This document shows positions 8,572 through 17,283 of a stretch of DNA of 64,000 nt, piece after piece (position 1 is the stretch's first letter; every line of letters begins with the position of its first letter). Origin of the DNA: Streptomyces sp. DH12 (lineage in GTDB: Bacteria > Actinomycetota > Actinomycetes > Streptomycetales > Streptomycetaceae); the NCBI RefSeq assembly GCF_020873895.1, contig NZ_JAHWGT010000019.1, forward strand, positions 94,579 through 158,578, written 5' to 3'. Both the position numbers and the translations under genes were made by a program. A model generated the notes under the pieces. It was given only the letters and a program-made list of their open reading frames with translations. It searched no databases and was not told where the DNA came from.

Positions 8572-9659
8572 GAGGGGCTCCCGAGGTCGACGGCCGGTAT
8601 CCGGTCCGGATCCTGTGGCGGTGTGCGGAGGAGGACGCCGACCCGTACGCCGGGCACGCTGGAGACGAGCAGGTAGTGCCCGTCGGGCCGGGTGCCGTGC
8701 GCGGCGGCGCGGTCCACCAGGTTGATCAGCGGGTCGGCGGCGAAGCAGTGGCCGGTCCGCGTGACGTTGTCGAGGAACAGCTGCTCCTGCGCGAAGCCGG
8801 CCTGGCGCTCCTTGAGGACCACGACCGGGCGGAACAGGTTGGGGTGGAGGACCCCGTCGACGTCGTCCACGGTCATCCCGAGGGCGCCGAGGATCCGCTC
8901 GTTCACGGTGCGGGCGAGGTCGGCGCTGATCTCGTGCGACCAGTCCAGCGCGCCGGTGTCCTGCGCGGACGAGCCGCCGACGATCTCGTACGCGCCGGGG
9001 CCGAGCGGTTCGTCGCTCACCAGGCAGCTCGCCGCGCCGTCGCTGAACAGCGCGTAGCCCTCCATGCGGACCGACTCGTCGGTGATCTTGTCGGTCGTGA
9101 CGACGAGGACCCGGCGGTGGTGGCCCGCGGCGACCAGGGCCTGCGCGGTGCGGATGCCGACCAGCAGGTTGGTGCAGCGGTTGAGGGTGACGCCGGTGAA
9201 CGCCGCGTCCCCGACGCCGAGGCCGCGCAGGACGCGCTCCACGAAGGTGCCGTGCGTCACGGGGCCGCCGGGGAAGCGCGTCGAGCACAGCACGACCGCG
9301 TCCACGGACCCGGGGTCCGCGCCGCAGGCGCGCAGGGTCGCGGTGCCGCTCTCCACGGCCAGGGACTCCAGGTCCTTCTCGGTGCGGCGGACCCGGCCCC
9401 AGCCCCACAGGGACGCCTTGGGCGGCATGCCGAGCTCTCGGGCCCGTTCGGTCAGTCCGGCGAGGGTGGTGTGGTCGGCGTCCTGCTCACCCAGGACGTA
9501 GGCGGGACCGCACAGGTGGACGGTGCCGGTGCGCGGGCGGTCGACGGGGGAGGGGGCGCGCGTCCGGGTGGCGGGGGGCGGGTCGTCCGCCCGGACGGCG
9601 GCGGACGGTGAGGGAGCCGGCGGCAAGGGGGCTGACGGTAAGGGGGCTGACGGCGTCAC
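8568..9659 (-). CDS. KAS III-like (3-oxoacyl-ACP synthase III family) enzyme with altered active site
   Basis: This 363-aa thiolase-fold protein has a clear nucleophile segment, TLNRCTNLL (Cys about 162). A His in LHPNLF lies at about 272. The segment normally carrying the catalytic Asn (GN) reads TGHCFAADP, so His304 seems to replace Asn. A Cys-His-His arrangement is unusual for decarboxylating KAS III enzymes and suggests acyl transfer or a non-decarboxylative condensation. The GTG at 9659 is chosen because a GGAGAG ribosome site overlaps the end of the preceding gene. That start gives an Ala/Pro-rich 40-residue leader encoded by short DNA repeats, so a later start is possible. No ACP gene is nearby in this operon, so the acyl donor is unknown. 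Confidence 0.85.
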   Translation of the reverse strand: MTPSAPLPSAPLPPAPSPSAAVRADDPPPATRTRAPSPVDRPRTGTVHLCGPAYVLGEQDADHTTLAGLTERARELGMPPKASLWGWGRVRRTEKDLESLAVESGTATLRACGADPGSVDAVVLCSTRFPGGPVTHGTFVERVLRGLGVGDAAFTGVTLNRCTNLLVGIRTAQALVAAGHHRRVLVVTTDKITDESVRMEGYALFSDGAASCLVSDEPLGPGAYEIVGGSSAQDTGALDWSHEISADLARTVNERILGALGMTVDDVDGVLHPNLFRPVVVLKERQAGFAQEQLFLDNVTRTGHCFAADPLINLVDRAAAHGTRPDGHYLLVSSVPGVRVGVLLRTPPQDPDRIPAVDLGSPS

Positions 9660-9668
9660 GGTGCGGGA

Positions 9669-10505
9669 TCACTCTCCGGTGTCGAGAAGCCTGTTGAGGT
9701 CGGCGTAGGGCACGGCGTCCGGCCCGAACGTGAAGGTGCCGCGGTCGCGGACCTCCTCGGCGGCGCGCACGAGGGCGCCGTACGCGGCGCGGGACATCGA
9801 GGAACCGACGCTGACGCGGCGCACGCCCAGCTTGCCGAGGTCCGCCACGGACAGGCGCAGGGCGCCGCCCATGAGGACGTTGACCGGACGGCTCACCGAC
9901 GCGCACACGGCACGCACGGCGTCCGCGTCGGGCAGCGCCGGCGCGTACAGGACGTCGGCGCCCGCCTCCTCGTACGCCTGGAGGCGGCGGATGGTGTCGG
10001 CCAGGTCGGGCCGGCCCTGGAAGAAGTTCTCGGCGCGTGCGGTCACGGTGAAGGGGAAGTCCAGTCCGCGGGCGGCGGCGACGGCGGCGGCGACCCGCTC
10101 GGCGGCCTCCGGCAGCGGGCGGATGGGGTCGTCGGCCCGGCCCGTGTAGTCCTCGATCGAGCCGCCGACGAGGCCCGCCCGGGCGGCGAGCCGAATGGTT
10201 TCGGCCACCTCGTCGGGCGTGTCGCCGAAGCCGCTCTCCAGGTCGGCGGTGACCGGCAGGTGCGTGGCGTCAACGATCGCCGCCGCGTTGTCCAGGAGTT
10301 CCTCGCGGGTGACGCGGCCGTCCGGCCTGCCGAGGCTGTACGCGAGCCCGGCGCCGGTGGTGGCGAGCGCGGCGAAGCCGAGCCCCGTGAGCAGGCGGGC
10401 GGTGCCGCGGTCCCAGGGGTTGGCGACGACGAACGGCTCGTCGGCGGCGTGCAGGGCGCGGAAGTGCTCCGCCTTGCGGCGCTGGTCGGCGGTCGCGTGG
10501 GTCAT
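9669..10505 (-). CDS. Isocitrate lyase/PEP mutase family protein
   Basis: This 278-aa alpha/beta barrel protein belongs to the PEP mutase/isocitrate lyase superfamily. Members make or break C-C or C-P bonds next to a 2-oxoacid with Mg2+. The N-terminal strand VVANPWDRGTARLL, the segment TTGAGLAYSLG, the metal-binding VTADLESGFGD and the later SIEDYTG and VTARAENF segments fit the family. The catalytic-loop Cys of true isocitrate lyases is not evident, and no phosphonate genes are near. A carboxymethyl-type lyase or oxaloacetate/methylisocitrate-like role is therefore more likely than phosphonate synthesis. The ATG at 10505 has a good GAGGA site. It lies 40 nt after the thioesterase gene and 9 nt before the KAS III-like gene. 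Confidence 0.85.
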   Translation of the reverse strand: MTHATADQRRKAEHFRALHAADEPFVVANPWDRGTARLLTGLGFAALATTGAGLAYSLGRPDGRVTREELLDNAAAIVDATHLPVTADLESGFGDTPDEVAETIRLAARAGLVGGSIEDYTGRADDPIRPLPEAAERVAAAVAAARGLDFPFTVTARAENFFQGRPDLADTIRRLQAYEEAGADVLYAPALPDADAVRAVCASVSRPVNVLMGGALRLSVADLGKLGVRRVSVGSSMSRAAYGALVRAAEEVRDRGTFTFGPDAVPYADLNRLLDTGE

Positions 10506-10545
10506 GGTGGTGTCCTCGTGGTGGGTGACGGGTGGCCTGACCGGT

Positions 10546-11349
10546 TCAGATAAGTTCAACGTGGTCGGCCGTGTCGATGTCCACGCCGTCGTCACACGCC
10601 ACACGGACGAGCGACCCGAGCAGTCCCGTCACGGCGCCCGGGTCGTCCTCGAAGTAGAAGTGGCCGCCGTCCACCCACCGACGTTCGGGCGTGTCCGCGC
10701 ACTCGCGGGCCCAGGGCTCCAGGCTCGCGTCGGTCACGTGCGGGTCGTCGACGCCGTTGACGAGGGTGACCGGCACCGTCAGGGGGGCGTCCGCGCGGTA
10801 CGCGTAGCGGGCCACCATGCGGAAGTCGGCGCGCAGGTGGGGCAGCAGCAGTTCGGCCAGGGCCTCGTCGGCGACGACCTCGGGGGGCAGCCCGCCGAAG
10901 AACCCGACGGCCTCGGTGAACTCCCTGCCTTCGAGGCGCGCGGTCTCGATCACGCGCCGGGTCGGCAGCAGCGCGGGCGCCGAGCAGCCGGAGGCGACCA
11001 GATGGCGCAGCCCCGGCGTCCCGCGCAGTCGGCGGGCGACCTCGAAGGCCACGACGGAGCCGAGGCTGTGCCCGAAGAGGAGGAAGGGCCCTTCGGCCCG
11101 GGCGATGGCTTCCGCGGCCCCGTCGGCGAGTGCGTCGACGGACGCGGCGGTCGGCTCGCGGAAGCGGTGCGCCCGGCCGGGAGGGCAGACGGCGACGATC
11201 CGGCCGGCGGCCCCGAGGGCCTGCTGCCAGCCGAGGAAGGAGCGGGGGTTCCCGCCGGCGTGCGGGAAGCAGTAGACCCGGACGGGGGGCTCGCCCGCGT
11301 GGGCGGCGGTGACGAACCAGGGGGAATCGGTCACGGGAGAACGCACCAC
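10546..11349 (-). CDS. Type II thioesterase (alpha/beta hydrolase)
   Basis: This 267-aa protein has the external thioesterase pattern of PKS/NRPS clusters: an oxyanion segment YCFPHAGGNP near the N-terminus, the nucleophile elbow GHSLGS at about residue 95, an acidic residue in VNGVDDPH and the catalytic His in GGHFYF. Such enzymes remove wrong or stalled acyl groups from carrier proteins or release an acyl product. It is the second gene of the leftward operon. The region start is ambiguous: GTG codons at 11349, 11346 and 11334 are all possible, and the purine-rich AGAAGG sits directly before the first two. Its presence implies a carrier-bound intermediate, although no carrier protein is encoded in the visible part of this operon. 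Confidence 0.88.
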   Translation of the reverse strand: MVRSPVTDSPWFVTAAHAGEPPVRVYCFPHAGGNPRSFLGWQQALGAAGRIVAVCPPGRAHRFREPTAASVDALADGAAEAIARAEGPFLLFGHSLGSVVAFEVARRLRGTPGLRHLVASGCSAPALLPTRRVIETARLEGREFTEAVGFFGGLPPEVVADEALAELLLPHLRADFRMVARYAYRADAPLTVPVTLVNGVDDPHVTDASLEPWARECADTPERRWVDGGHFYFEDDPGAVTGLLGSLVRVACDDGVDIDTADHVELI

Positions 11350-11371
11350 CCTTCTTCGGTCCCGGTACGGG

Positions 11372-11587
11372 TCAGACGGCGACGGACGGCTTGGCCGCGT
11401 CCCAGCCGACGTCGGACAGGACGGGCTTCCCGGTGGCGGAGGTGTCCACGCCGGTGCCGGTGCCGGTGCCGAGACCGAACGTCACGAGTCCGAATCCGAC
11501 GGCAAGGGCGCCGACCGTCACGCGGAGGGGGAGGGAGGGGGCGAGCGACTGGGTGCCGGTGTGCGGAGCGGGGGTGTTCTTCTTCAT
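11372..11587 (-). CDS. Small membrane or secreted peptide, 71 aa, first gene of lysine operon
   Basis: The ORF begins ATG AAG AAG with a GAGGG ribosome site and lies 22 nt before the thioesterase gene. The product has a basic start (MKKNT), a hydrophobic stretch at about residues 21-40 (VTVGALAVGFGLVTFGLG), a TGTGTG linker, and a hydrophilic tail ending in DVGWDAAKPSVAV. No clear signal peptidase site follows the hydrophobic stretch, so it could stay anchored. I do not recognise the family. It sits between the operon and its divergent LuxR-type regulator. A signalling or precursor peptide, a membrane adaptor, or a leader-type regulatory ORF are all possible. Codon use and the ribosome site favour a real gene. 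Confidence 0.65.
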   Translation of the reverse strand: MKKNTPAPHTGTQSLAPSLPLRVTVGALAVGFGLVTFGLGTGTGTGVDTSATGKPVLSDVGWDAAKPSVAV

Positions 11588-11856
11588 GGCCCTCGTGCCC
11601 TTCTGGGGGAGGAAAAACTGGTGAATGACGGGTGAATCCCCGGAGCTCGTCCGCCCGCTGTGCCGGGTCGCCGGATCGCGGGACTTCCGGAAGGCGGTCG
11701 GTCATGTGCATTCGCCGGAGATCACCTGACGCATTCCAATCTTGCGCACCTGGCTCAGGGGACAAAGATCTACAGTGGCTCGGGTTTGCGCAGTGCGGCA
11801 AGTCACGGGGTCTTTATCGCGTCAAAGTGGACATACCTGCCGAGTGGGGAATAGGG

Positions 11857-12693
11857 ATGAATGGTGCACGGGATGTCAATTGGGACGAACGAGATGTGGA
11901 ACCTTCAACCGCGACCACGCGCCCCGCGCAGTTCCTCCGGTGCATGGCCGAGCACCTGGACGAGTTGGCCCGGCTGGCCGAGGACCACGCCGCACGGGCC
12001 GGCGGCCCCGTAGGAGAGGCGCCTTCCGGCCGCTCGGGGATCCGCTACGTCCACGGTCTGGAGGCGATAGGCGAGGCCATCGACGAGATGCTCGGCGGAG
12101 CCAGGCGGGAGATCCTCACCGCGCAGCCCGACGGCCCGCGCCCCGGCGCCGTACTGGAGGACGCGCTGGAATCCGTGCGCCGCCTCATCGCCGGGGACGT
12201 CGCGATGCGCACGCTCTACCAGCACACGGCGCGGTTCGACGAGGCGACCAAAAGCTATGTGCGCGCCGTCGCGGAATACGGCGTGAAAGTGCGCACCCTG
12301 GAGGAATTCTTCGACCGGCTCATCATCATTGACGCGTCGGTGGCCTTCATATCCGCCAACGACGACCGCACGACGGCCGTCGCGATAACCGAACCGGCCG
12401 TTGTCCGGTTTTTGATGGGCAGTTTCGAGCGGGCCTGGGACCGCGCGAGCCCCTTCCCCTTCGACCCCGTCCACGCGGCCAAGGCGGCCGACGAGGTCAT
12501 GCCCGCCATACGGGAGTCGATCAGCCGACTGCTCGTCGAGGGGTACTCCGACAAGCGGATCGCCCGCCGCATCGGCATCAGCGAGCGGTCGCTGCAGGCC
12601 CATATCGCCGCCATGAAGCAGGAGCTGGGGGCGCACAACCGCCTCCAGCTCGGCTACCTGCTCGGGCGCAACGAGACCACGTACATCGTCTGA
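11857..12693 (+). CDS. LuxR-type helix-turn-helix regulator
   Basis: This 278-aa DNA-binding regulator has a C-terminal LuxR-like HTH at about residues 215-275: LLVEGYSDKRIARRIGISERSLQAHIAAMKQ broken over the usual two helices, followed by NRLQLGYLLGR. The N-terminal part (about 20-200) is not a receiver domain. It resembles the helical/TrmB-like sensory region seen in many streptomycete LuxR proteins, with segments LIIIDASVAFIS and ERAWDRA. The ATG at 11857 follows GGGGAATAGGG. It is transcribed away from the lysine operon across a 269-nt intergenic stretch (11588-11856), which has noticeably lower GC than its flanks and probably contains both promoters. It is the obvious pathway-specific regulator, though its effector is unknown. 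Confidence 0.85.
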   Translation: MNGARDVNWDERDVEPSTATTRPAQFLRCMAEHLDELARLAEDHAARAGGPVGEAPSGRSGIRYVHGLEAIGEAIDEMLGGARREILTAQPDGPRPGAVLEDALESVRRLIAGDVAMRTLYQHTARFDEATKSYVRAVAEYGVKVRTLEEFFDRLIIIDASVAFISANDDRTTAVAITEPAVVRFLMGSFERAWDRASPFPFDPVHAAKAADEVMPAIRESISRLLVEGYSDKRIARRIGISERSLQAHIAAMKQELGAHNRLQLGYLLGRNETTYIV

Positions 12694-12723
12694 GCGCACC
12701 GCTGTTCCCCGGCCCGCGGGGCC

Positions 12724-12751
12724 GCCGGCCGCCCGGGGGCGGGCGGCCGGC
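12724..12751. terminator. Bidirectional hairpin between convergent genes
   Basis: Perfect 11-bp arms (GCCGGCCGCCC and its complement) are separated by a 6-nt loop. The hairpin lies between the end of the LuxR gene and the end of the EamA-type gene. There is no T-tract, as is usual for streptomycete terminators. Confidence 0.7.
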
Positions 12752-12764
12752 GACCCGGCGGGCG

Positions 12765-13700
12765 TCAGGCGGTCTGCCGGCCCGGTTCCGGCGCCTCCCG
12801 CGCCGCCGGCTTCCGCCGCCCCGGCAGCCGGGAGACGGCGACGCCCACCAGGCAGACGACACCGCCGAGCAGCGTCATCCAGCCGGGGACCTCCGACAGC
12901 CAGAGCCAGGAGATCAGCACCACCACGGCCGGCACCGCGTACGTCGTCGCGCCCAGCTTCCCCGCGCTCGTCCGGGCCAGCGCGTACGCCCACGTGCTGA
13001 ACGCCAGGGCCGTCGGGAACAGGCCCAGGTAGACCAGGTTGAGCGTCGCCGACCACGGGGCCTCGGCCAGGTCGTCCAGCATCAGGCCGGCGAACGGCAG
13101 ACACGCGAGCGTGCCCGCGAAGCAGCCGAACGTCGTCACCTGCATCGGGCTGGCGTACCGCAGCGCGGGCTTCTGCGCCACGACCCCGCCCGCGTAGGTG
13201 ACCGCCGCGAGCAGGCACAGCAGGACGCCCGTCACCGACGACGACCCGTGGCCCGACATGGACCAGCCCACCACGACGGCGCCCAGGAACGACACGGCCA
13301 TGCCCGCCAGGAGCATCGGGGGGAAGCCCTCCTTCAGCAGCCACCCGCCGAGCAGGGCGATGACGATGGGGCCGATGTTGACGACCATCGCGGCCGTCCC
13401 CGCGTCCACCAGCTCCTCGCCCCAGTTCAGGGCGACCATGTAGACGCCGAACCACAGCACGCCGGAGGCGAGGATGCCGGGCCAGGCCCTGCGGTCCGGC
13501 AGCGTGCCCCCTCTGAGGACGAAGAGGAGCCCGAGGACGATCGAAGCGGTCAGCAGCCGCCCCAACGCCAGCGCTCCGGGATGGAAGTGCGGCGCCGACG
13601 CGCGGATGGAGACGAACGCCGACGCCCACAGCACCACGGTCACGGAGGCTGCCAACAGGGCACGACGATCGGTTGGGGAACCGCCGTTCGTATGATCCAT
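12765..13700 (-). CDS. EamA/DMT-family transporter
   Basis: This 311-aa integral membrane protein has about ten hydrophobic helices arranged as two EamA repeats (roughly residues 12-145 and 160-295). Signature segments include LWASAFVSIRA near the N-terminus, and EPVP-type positions appear as LSEVPGWMTLLGG in the second repeat. DMT proteins of this group export amino acids or small metabolites or act as drug/metabolite exporters. The ATG at 13700 begins MDHTN and has no strong ribosome site. The gene is convergent with the LuxR gene and lies 99 nt before the next leftward gene. It could export the product of region A, but the terminator between them argues that it is a separate unit. Confidence 0.88.
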   Translation of the reverse strand: MDHTNGGSPTDRRALLAASVTVVLWASAFVSIRASAPHFHPGALALGRLLTASIVLGLLFVLRGGTLPDRRAWPGILASGVLWFGVYMVALNWGEELVDAGTAAMVVNIGPIVIALLGGWLLKEGFPPMLLAGMAVSFLGAVVVGWSMSGHGSSSVTGVLLCLLAAVTYAGGVVAQKPALRYASPMQVTTFGCFAGTLACLPFAGLMLDDLAEAPWSATLNLVYLGLFPTALAFSTWAYALARTSAGKLGATTYAVPAVVVLISWLWLSEVPGWMTLLGGVVCLVGVAVSRLPGRRKPAAREAPEPGRQTA

Positions 13701-13799
13701 GCCCGCATGGTAGCGAGCGGTCGTGTCCGTGATATGACCATCGCACCGGCGTGATCGGCTTCGAGTCGGCCCGTGGCGCGAACTCGTCCCCCGCGCCTC

Positions 13800-14864
13800 T
13801 CACGCCGAGCGGTGCAGGTCCTCCACCCGTACCGGCTCGGCGAACGGCAGGCCGTGCCCGTACCGCTCCAGCTCGTCCAGTGCCGCGTGCGCCAGACGGC
13901 CCAGCTCGTTGCCGAGGGCGCCCGCGACGTGCGGGGTGAGCAGCACGTTCGGGAGGTCGTACAGCGGGGAGCCGGTCGGCAGCACCTCCGGCTCCGTCAC
14001 GTCGAGCACGGCGCGCAGCCGCCCCGACACCAGCTCCGCCGTCAGGGCGGCCGTGTCGACCAGGGAGCCCCGCGCGGTGTTCACGAGCGTCGCCCCGTCC
14101 CGCAGCAGCGCCAGCCTGTCCTGATCGAACAGGTGCCGCGTCTCGGGCAGTTCCGGCGCGTGCAGCGTCACCACGTCGCTGGAGCGCGCCAGCGTGTCGA
14201 GGGGCACGGGCCGCGCCCCGAGCCGGGCGGCCTCCACGGCCGGCACGTACGGGTCGTGCAGGAGCAGCTCCAGGTCGTACGGGCGCAGCAGCTCGATCAC
14301 CCGCCGCCCGATCCGGGACGCCCCGACGACCCCGACCGTCCGCCGGTGGTTGCCCGCCCCGGCGAGCAGGGCGAGCGGGTCGACCGCGCCGCGCCGCTCC
14401 CGGTAGGCGCGCCGGGCCTCCAGCACCCGCTTGCCGGCGAAGAGGATCGAGGCGACGGTGTACTCGGCGACGGACCGCGCGTTGGCCGCGGCCGCCGAGG
14501 CCACCACCAGGCCCCGCTCCCAGCACGCGTCGGTGACGTGGTGCTTCACCGAGCCCGCCGCGTGCACGACCGCGCGCAGCCGCGGCATCCGCTCCAGCGC
14601 CGCCGCGGTCACCGGCGGGCAGCCCCAGCCGGTCAGCAGCGCCTCGGCCCGCTCCAGCGCCTCAGCGTGCGCCGGGTCGGCGAAGTCCCGGACGACGAGC
14701 GCCGGATCGGTGTCGGCGACGGCGGCCAGCCGCTCCAGCGCGGCGGCGTCGAACAGGGCGTTCCGCACCGGCGGGTCCATGGCCAGCACGGTTCTGGGCC
14801 GCCGGCCGGGGGAGGGACCGGTCGGCGGCCCGGTCGTCGGTGCGGTGGGAGGGATCGTCGGCAT
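13800..14864 (-). CDS. D-2-hydroxyacid dehydrogenase family protein
   Basis: This 354-aa NAD(P)-dependent dehydrogenase would interconvert a 2-hydroxyacid and a 2-oxoacid. The Rossmann segment VGVVGASRIGRRV (about residues 175-187) binds the cofactor. The catalytic set is visible as Arg in NTARGSLVD, Glu in DVTEPEVLP and His in LTPHVAG. The start at ATG 14864 is favoured by a GGAG site nine bases upstream; a longer frame exists but lacks one. The first 30 residues are Pro/Thr-rich and probably disordered. The gene is flanked by a GH35 gene upstream in the same direction, with 187 nt between them that hold only short GGTGCCGG repeats. The substrate is not predictable. Confidence 0.88.
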   Translation of the reverse strand: MPTIPPTAPTTGPPTGPSPGRRPRTVLAMDPPVRNALFDAAALERLAAVADTDPALVVRDFADPAHAEALERAEALLTGWGCPPVTAAALERMPRLRAVVHAAGSVKHHVTDACWERGLVVASAAAANARSVAEYTVASILFAGKRVLEARRAYRERRGAVDPLALLAGAGNHRRTVGVVGASRIGRRVIELLRPYDLELLLHDPYVPAVEAARLGARPVPLDTLARSSDVVTLHAPELPETRHLFDQDRLALLRDGATLVNTARGSLVDTAALTAELVSGRLRAVLDVTEPEVLPTGSPLYDLPNVLLTPHVAGALGNELGRLAHAALDELERYGHGLPFAEPVRVEDLHRSA

Positions 14865-15051
14865 GGGCTGCTCCTGTACGAAGCCCCGGCGAGGCACGGG
14901 CGGCGGGGCGGCGCCCCTTTCCGGGACCGTAACCGTCCGCGGGCCCGGCACGGAATGACACACCGTCCGGTGCCGGTGCGCGGGGCGGTGCCGGTGTCGG
15001 GCCCGGTGCCGGTGGTGCCGGGCCCGGGGCGGCGCCGCCGGGAGCGGGGGG

Positions 15052-16872
15052 TCACGGCCGGGGCGGATCCGGGGCGCGGCGGACCTCGACCGCCGGGTCG
15101 ACCGCCCCGTCCAGCTCCAGCACGGCGATCTCGTTGCGCCCGGCCCGCAGCAGCGGCCACGGCAGGTACAGCGTCCGCTGGGGCCCCCGCTCCGGCCAGT
15201 ACCGCCCCAGGCAGAAGCCGTTCACCCACACGTACCCCTTGCGCAGCCCCGGCAGGCCCAGATGGGCGTCGGCCGGTTCGGCGACCTCCAGGGACCCGCG
15301 CAGGAAGACCGGCCCCGCCGCCCCCGCCCCGGCCGTGCGCGCCCCCCACGGGACCCGCTCCGGCGTGCCGTGGCCCAGCTCCACCGCCCGCGCCGTCCAG
15401 CCGTGCAGCAGCTGCCGGCCGTGCAGGACGCGGCGGACGCCCTTGCGGTCGCCCAGCCCCACGCCGTAGTTGACCCGGCCCATCGACTCCACCAGCAGCG
15501 CCAGGCGCGCCCCGCCCGCGGGCACGGCGGGAACGTCGAGCGACTCGCCCGCGTCCCGTTCCAGCACTCCGGCGGGCCGTCCGTCGACGAGGACGTGCGC
15601 CCGGTCCGCGAGCCCCCGCACCGACAGCGGACACGGGCCGCGGGGGCCCGGGACGCGGCTCTCGTACAGCACCAGCCCGTGCGCGAGGCCCAGTTCCTCG
15701 AAGGAGGGCGGCTCGGGGGCCGTCACCGGCGGGGTCGCCACCGCGTCCAGCACGTCGAGCAGCGCCACGGCCCCCGTCAGCGCCACCCGCGACGGCGGCA
15801 GCAGCGGGGCGGGCGGCTCCGGCTCGGGCGGGGGGCCGTCCGCGTGGGCGGCCAGCACCTCGCGGAAGGCGTGGAACTTCGCCGTCACCGCGCCCCGTTC
15901 GTCGACGGGCGCGTCGTAGTCGTAGGAGGTGACGGTGGGTCGGTAGCCGGCGCCCGTCGCCGGGTCGGCGGTGTTGGCCCCCGCCCAGGTGGAGAAGTTC
16001 GTCCCGCCGTGCGCCATGTAGAGGTTGACGGAGGCGCCCGTCTCCAGGACCGCGGCCAGCTCCGCGGCCGCGTCGGCGGCGTCCCGCGCCACGTGCTCCT
16101 CGCCCCAGTGGTCGAACCACCCGCACCAGAACTCCATGCAGAACGGCGGGTCGTGCGGTCGCAGCCGCCGCAGCGCGGCGAACGCCTCACGCGGCCGGCT
16201 GCCGAAGTTCACCGTGGCCGGCGTGCCGGGGAGGGTGCCGCCGGTCAGGAGGACGTCGTCGGGCCCGTCGGAGGTGAACAGAGGCACGTCGACGCCGCGC
16301 GCCCGCAGGCCCGCCGCGAGGTGCTCCAGGTAGCCGGTGTCGGAGCCGTAGGACCCGTACTCGTTCTCCACCTGCATCATCAGCACGTGCCCGCCGCGCG
16401 TCACCTGGTGCGGCGCGAGGACCGGGACCAGCCGGTCGTACCAGCGGTCCACGTGCGCCAGATAGGCCGGGTCCCGGCAGCGCAGCGCCCGCACCTCGCG
16501 GTCGGCCGCCAGCCACCAGGGCAGTCCGCCGTTGTCCCACTCGGCGCAGACGTACGGCGACGGGCGCACGATCGCGTACATCCCCTCCTCGCGCACCGCC
16601 CGCAGGAAGCCGTCCAGGTCGGCCGGTCCGCCGAAGTCGTACTCCCCGGGGCGCGGCTCGTGCAGGTTCCACGGGACGTAGGTCTCCACGGTGCCGAGGC
16701 CCATGGCGCGCAGCGCCCGCAGCCGCTGCGGCCACTGGGGCGGCAGGACGCGGAAGTAGTGCAGGGCGCCGGAGAGCACGCGGAAGGGGCGGCCGTCGAG
16801 GAGGAACCCCCCGGGGGTCACGGCGAACGGCGGCACGGGCACCTCCGGCGGGACGCGGGCGCCGGGCGGCAC
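15052..16872 (-). CDS. Glycoside hydrolase family 35 beta-galactosidase
   Basis: This 606-aa protein matches GH35 from the start: FAVTPGGFLLDGRPFRVLSG, then TVETYVPWNLHEP. The acid/base Glu is in QVENEYGSYG (about residue 170) and the nucleophile Glu is in CMEFWCGWFDHWG (about 250), so both catalytic residues are present. C-terminal jelly-roll domains follow, with RGSLEV and GYVWVNGFCLGRYWP typical of the galactose-binding module. There is no signal peptide, so it is probably cytoplasmic and would cleave terminal beta-galactosides from imported oligosaccharides. The assigned GTG at 16872 has a weak ribosome site, and a GTG a few codons later is an alternative. No sugar transporter lies beside it. 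Confidence 0.93.
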   Translation of the reverse strand: MPPGARVPPEVPVPPFAVTPGGFLLDGRPFRVLSGALHYFRVLPPQWPQRLRALRAMGLGTVETYVPWNLHEPRPGEYDFGGPADLDGFLRAVREEGMYAIVRPSPYVCAEWDNGGLPWWLAADREVRALRCRDPAYLAHVDRWYDRLVPVLAPHQVTRGGHVLMMQVENEYGSYGSDTGYLEHLAAGLRARGVDVPLFTSDGPDDVLLTGGTLPGTPATVNFGSRPREAFAALRRLRPHDPPFCMEFWCGWFDHWGEEHVARDAADAAAELAAVLETGASVNLYMAHGGTNFSTWAGANTADPATGAGYRPTVTSYDYDAPVDERGAVTAKFHAFREVLAAHADGPPPEPEPPAPLLPPSRVALTGAVALLDVLDAVATPPVTAPEPPSFEELGLAHGLVLYESRVPGPRGPCPLSVRGLADRAHVLVDGRPAGVLERDAGESLDVPAVPAGGARLALLVESMGRVNYGVGLGDRKGVRRVLHGRQLLHGWTARAVELGHGTPERVPWGARTAGAGAAGPVFLRGSLEVAEPADAHLGLPGLRKGYVWVNGFCLGRYWPERGPQRTLYLPWPLLRAGRNEIAVLELDGAVDPAVEVRRAPDPPRP

Positions 16873-17283
16873 CCCGACGGGCGGCCCCGTCGGGCGGCAG
16901 CCTAACCAGCGCCCGGCCGGCCCGGGACGCGTACCGCCCGACCGGCTCCCCGCCGCGGGGCCCGGTGGCCGGTTCCCACCCCCGCGAGGACCCGGCGGCG
17001 GCCGGCCGGCGCCCCGTATCCGGCCTCGCCGCTTCGGGTGTAACCGCTGGTGGGACGCCCGGTGGACGGGTCTTCACCAGGGCGTGCGAAGAGGTTCGCG
17101 CGGGGTTCTGTTCCCGGCGGGGCGGTGGCTGCATACTGTTCCTCCTCGCCCCCGGTGCCGCACCGGTCCGTCCGCCGCGCGCACCCCGTGACGCGGAAGG
17201 CACCGACCCGGCGAGCCTCCCCTCCCTCGCGCGCCGCCCTGCCGGCGCGGGAGGCCCCCTGCTCGTGGAAGACCCGAGGTTCC
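16873..17283. other. Intergenic region between divergent GH35 and GNAT genes
   Basis: This 411-nt stretch has no credible gene on either strand. It holds the divergent promoters of the beta-galactosidase and the acetyltransferase. A possible -10 element, TACTGT, occurs near 17135-17145 on the plus strand, but a good -35 is not evident. The left half is rich in GGCCGG-type runs. Confidence 0.5.

Noticed and set aside
9669-10505. Phosphonate biosynthesis by PEP mutase
   Set aside because: No phosphonopyruvate decarboxylase or other phosphonate gene is near, and the superfamily has many non-phosphonate members.
11391-11624. Plus-strand frame opposite the small peptide gene
   Set aside because: It lacks a ribosome site, whereas the minus-strand 71-aa ORF has one and fits the operon.
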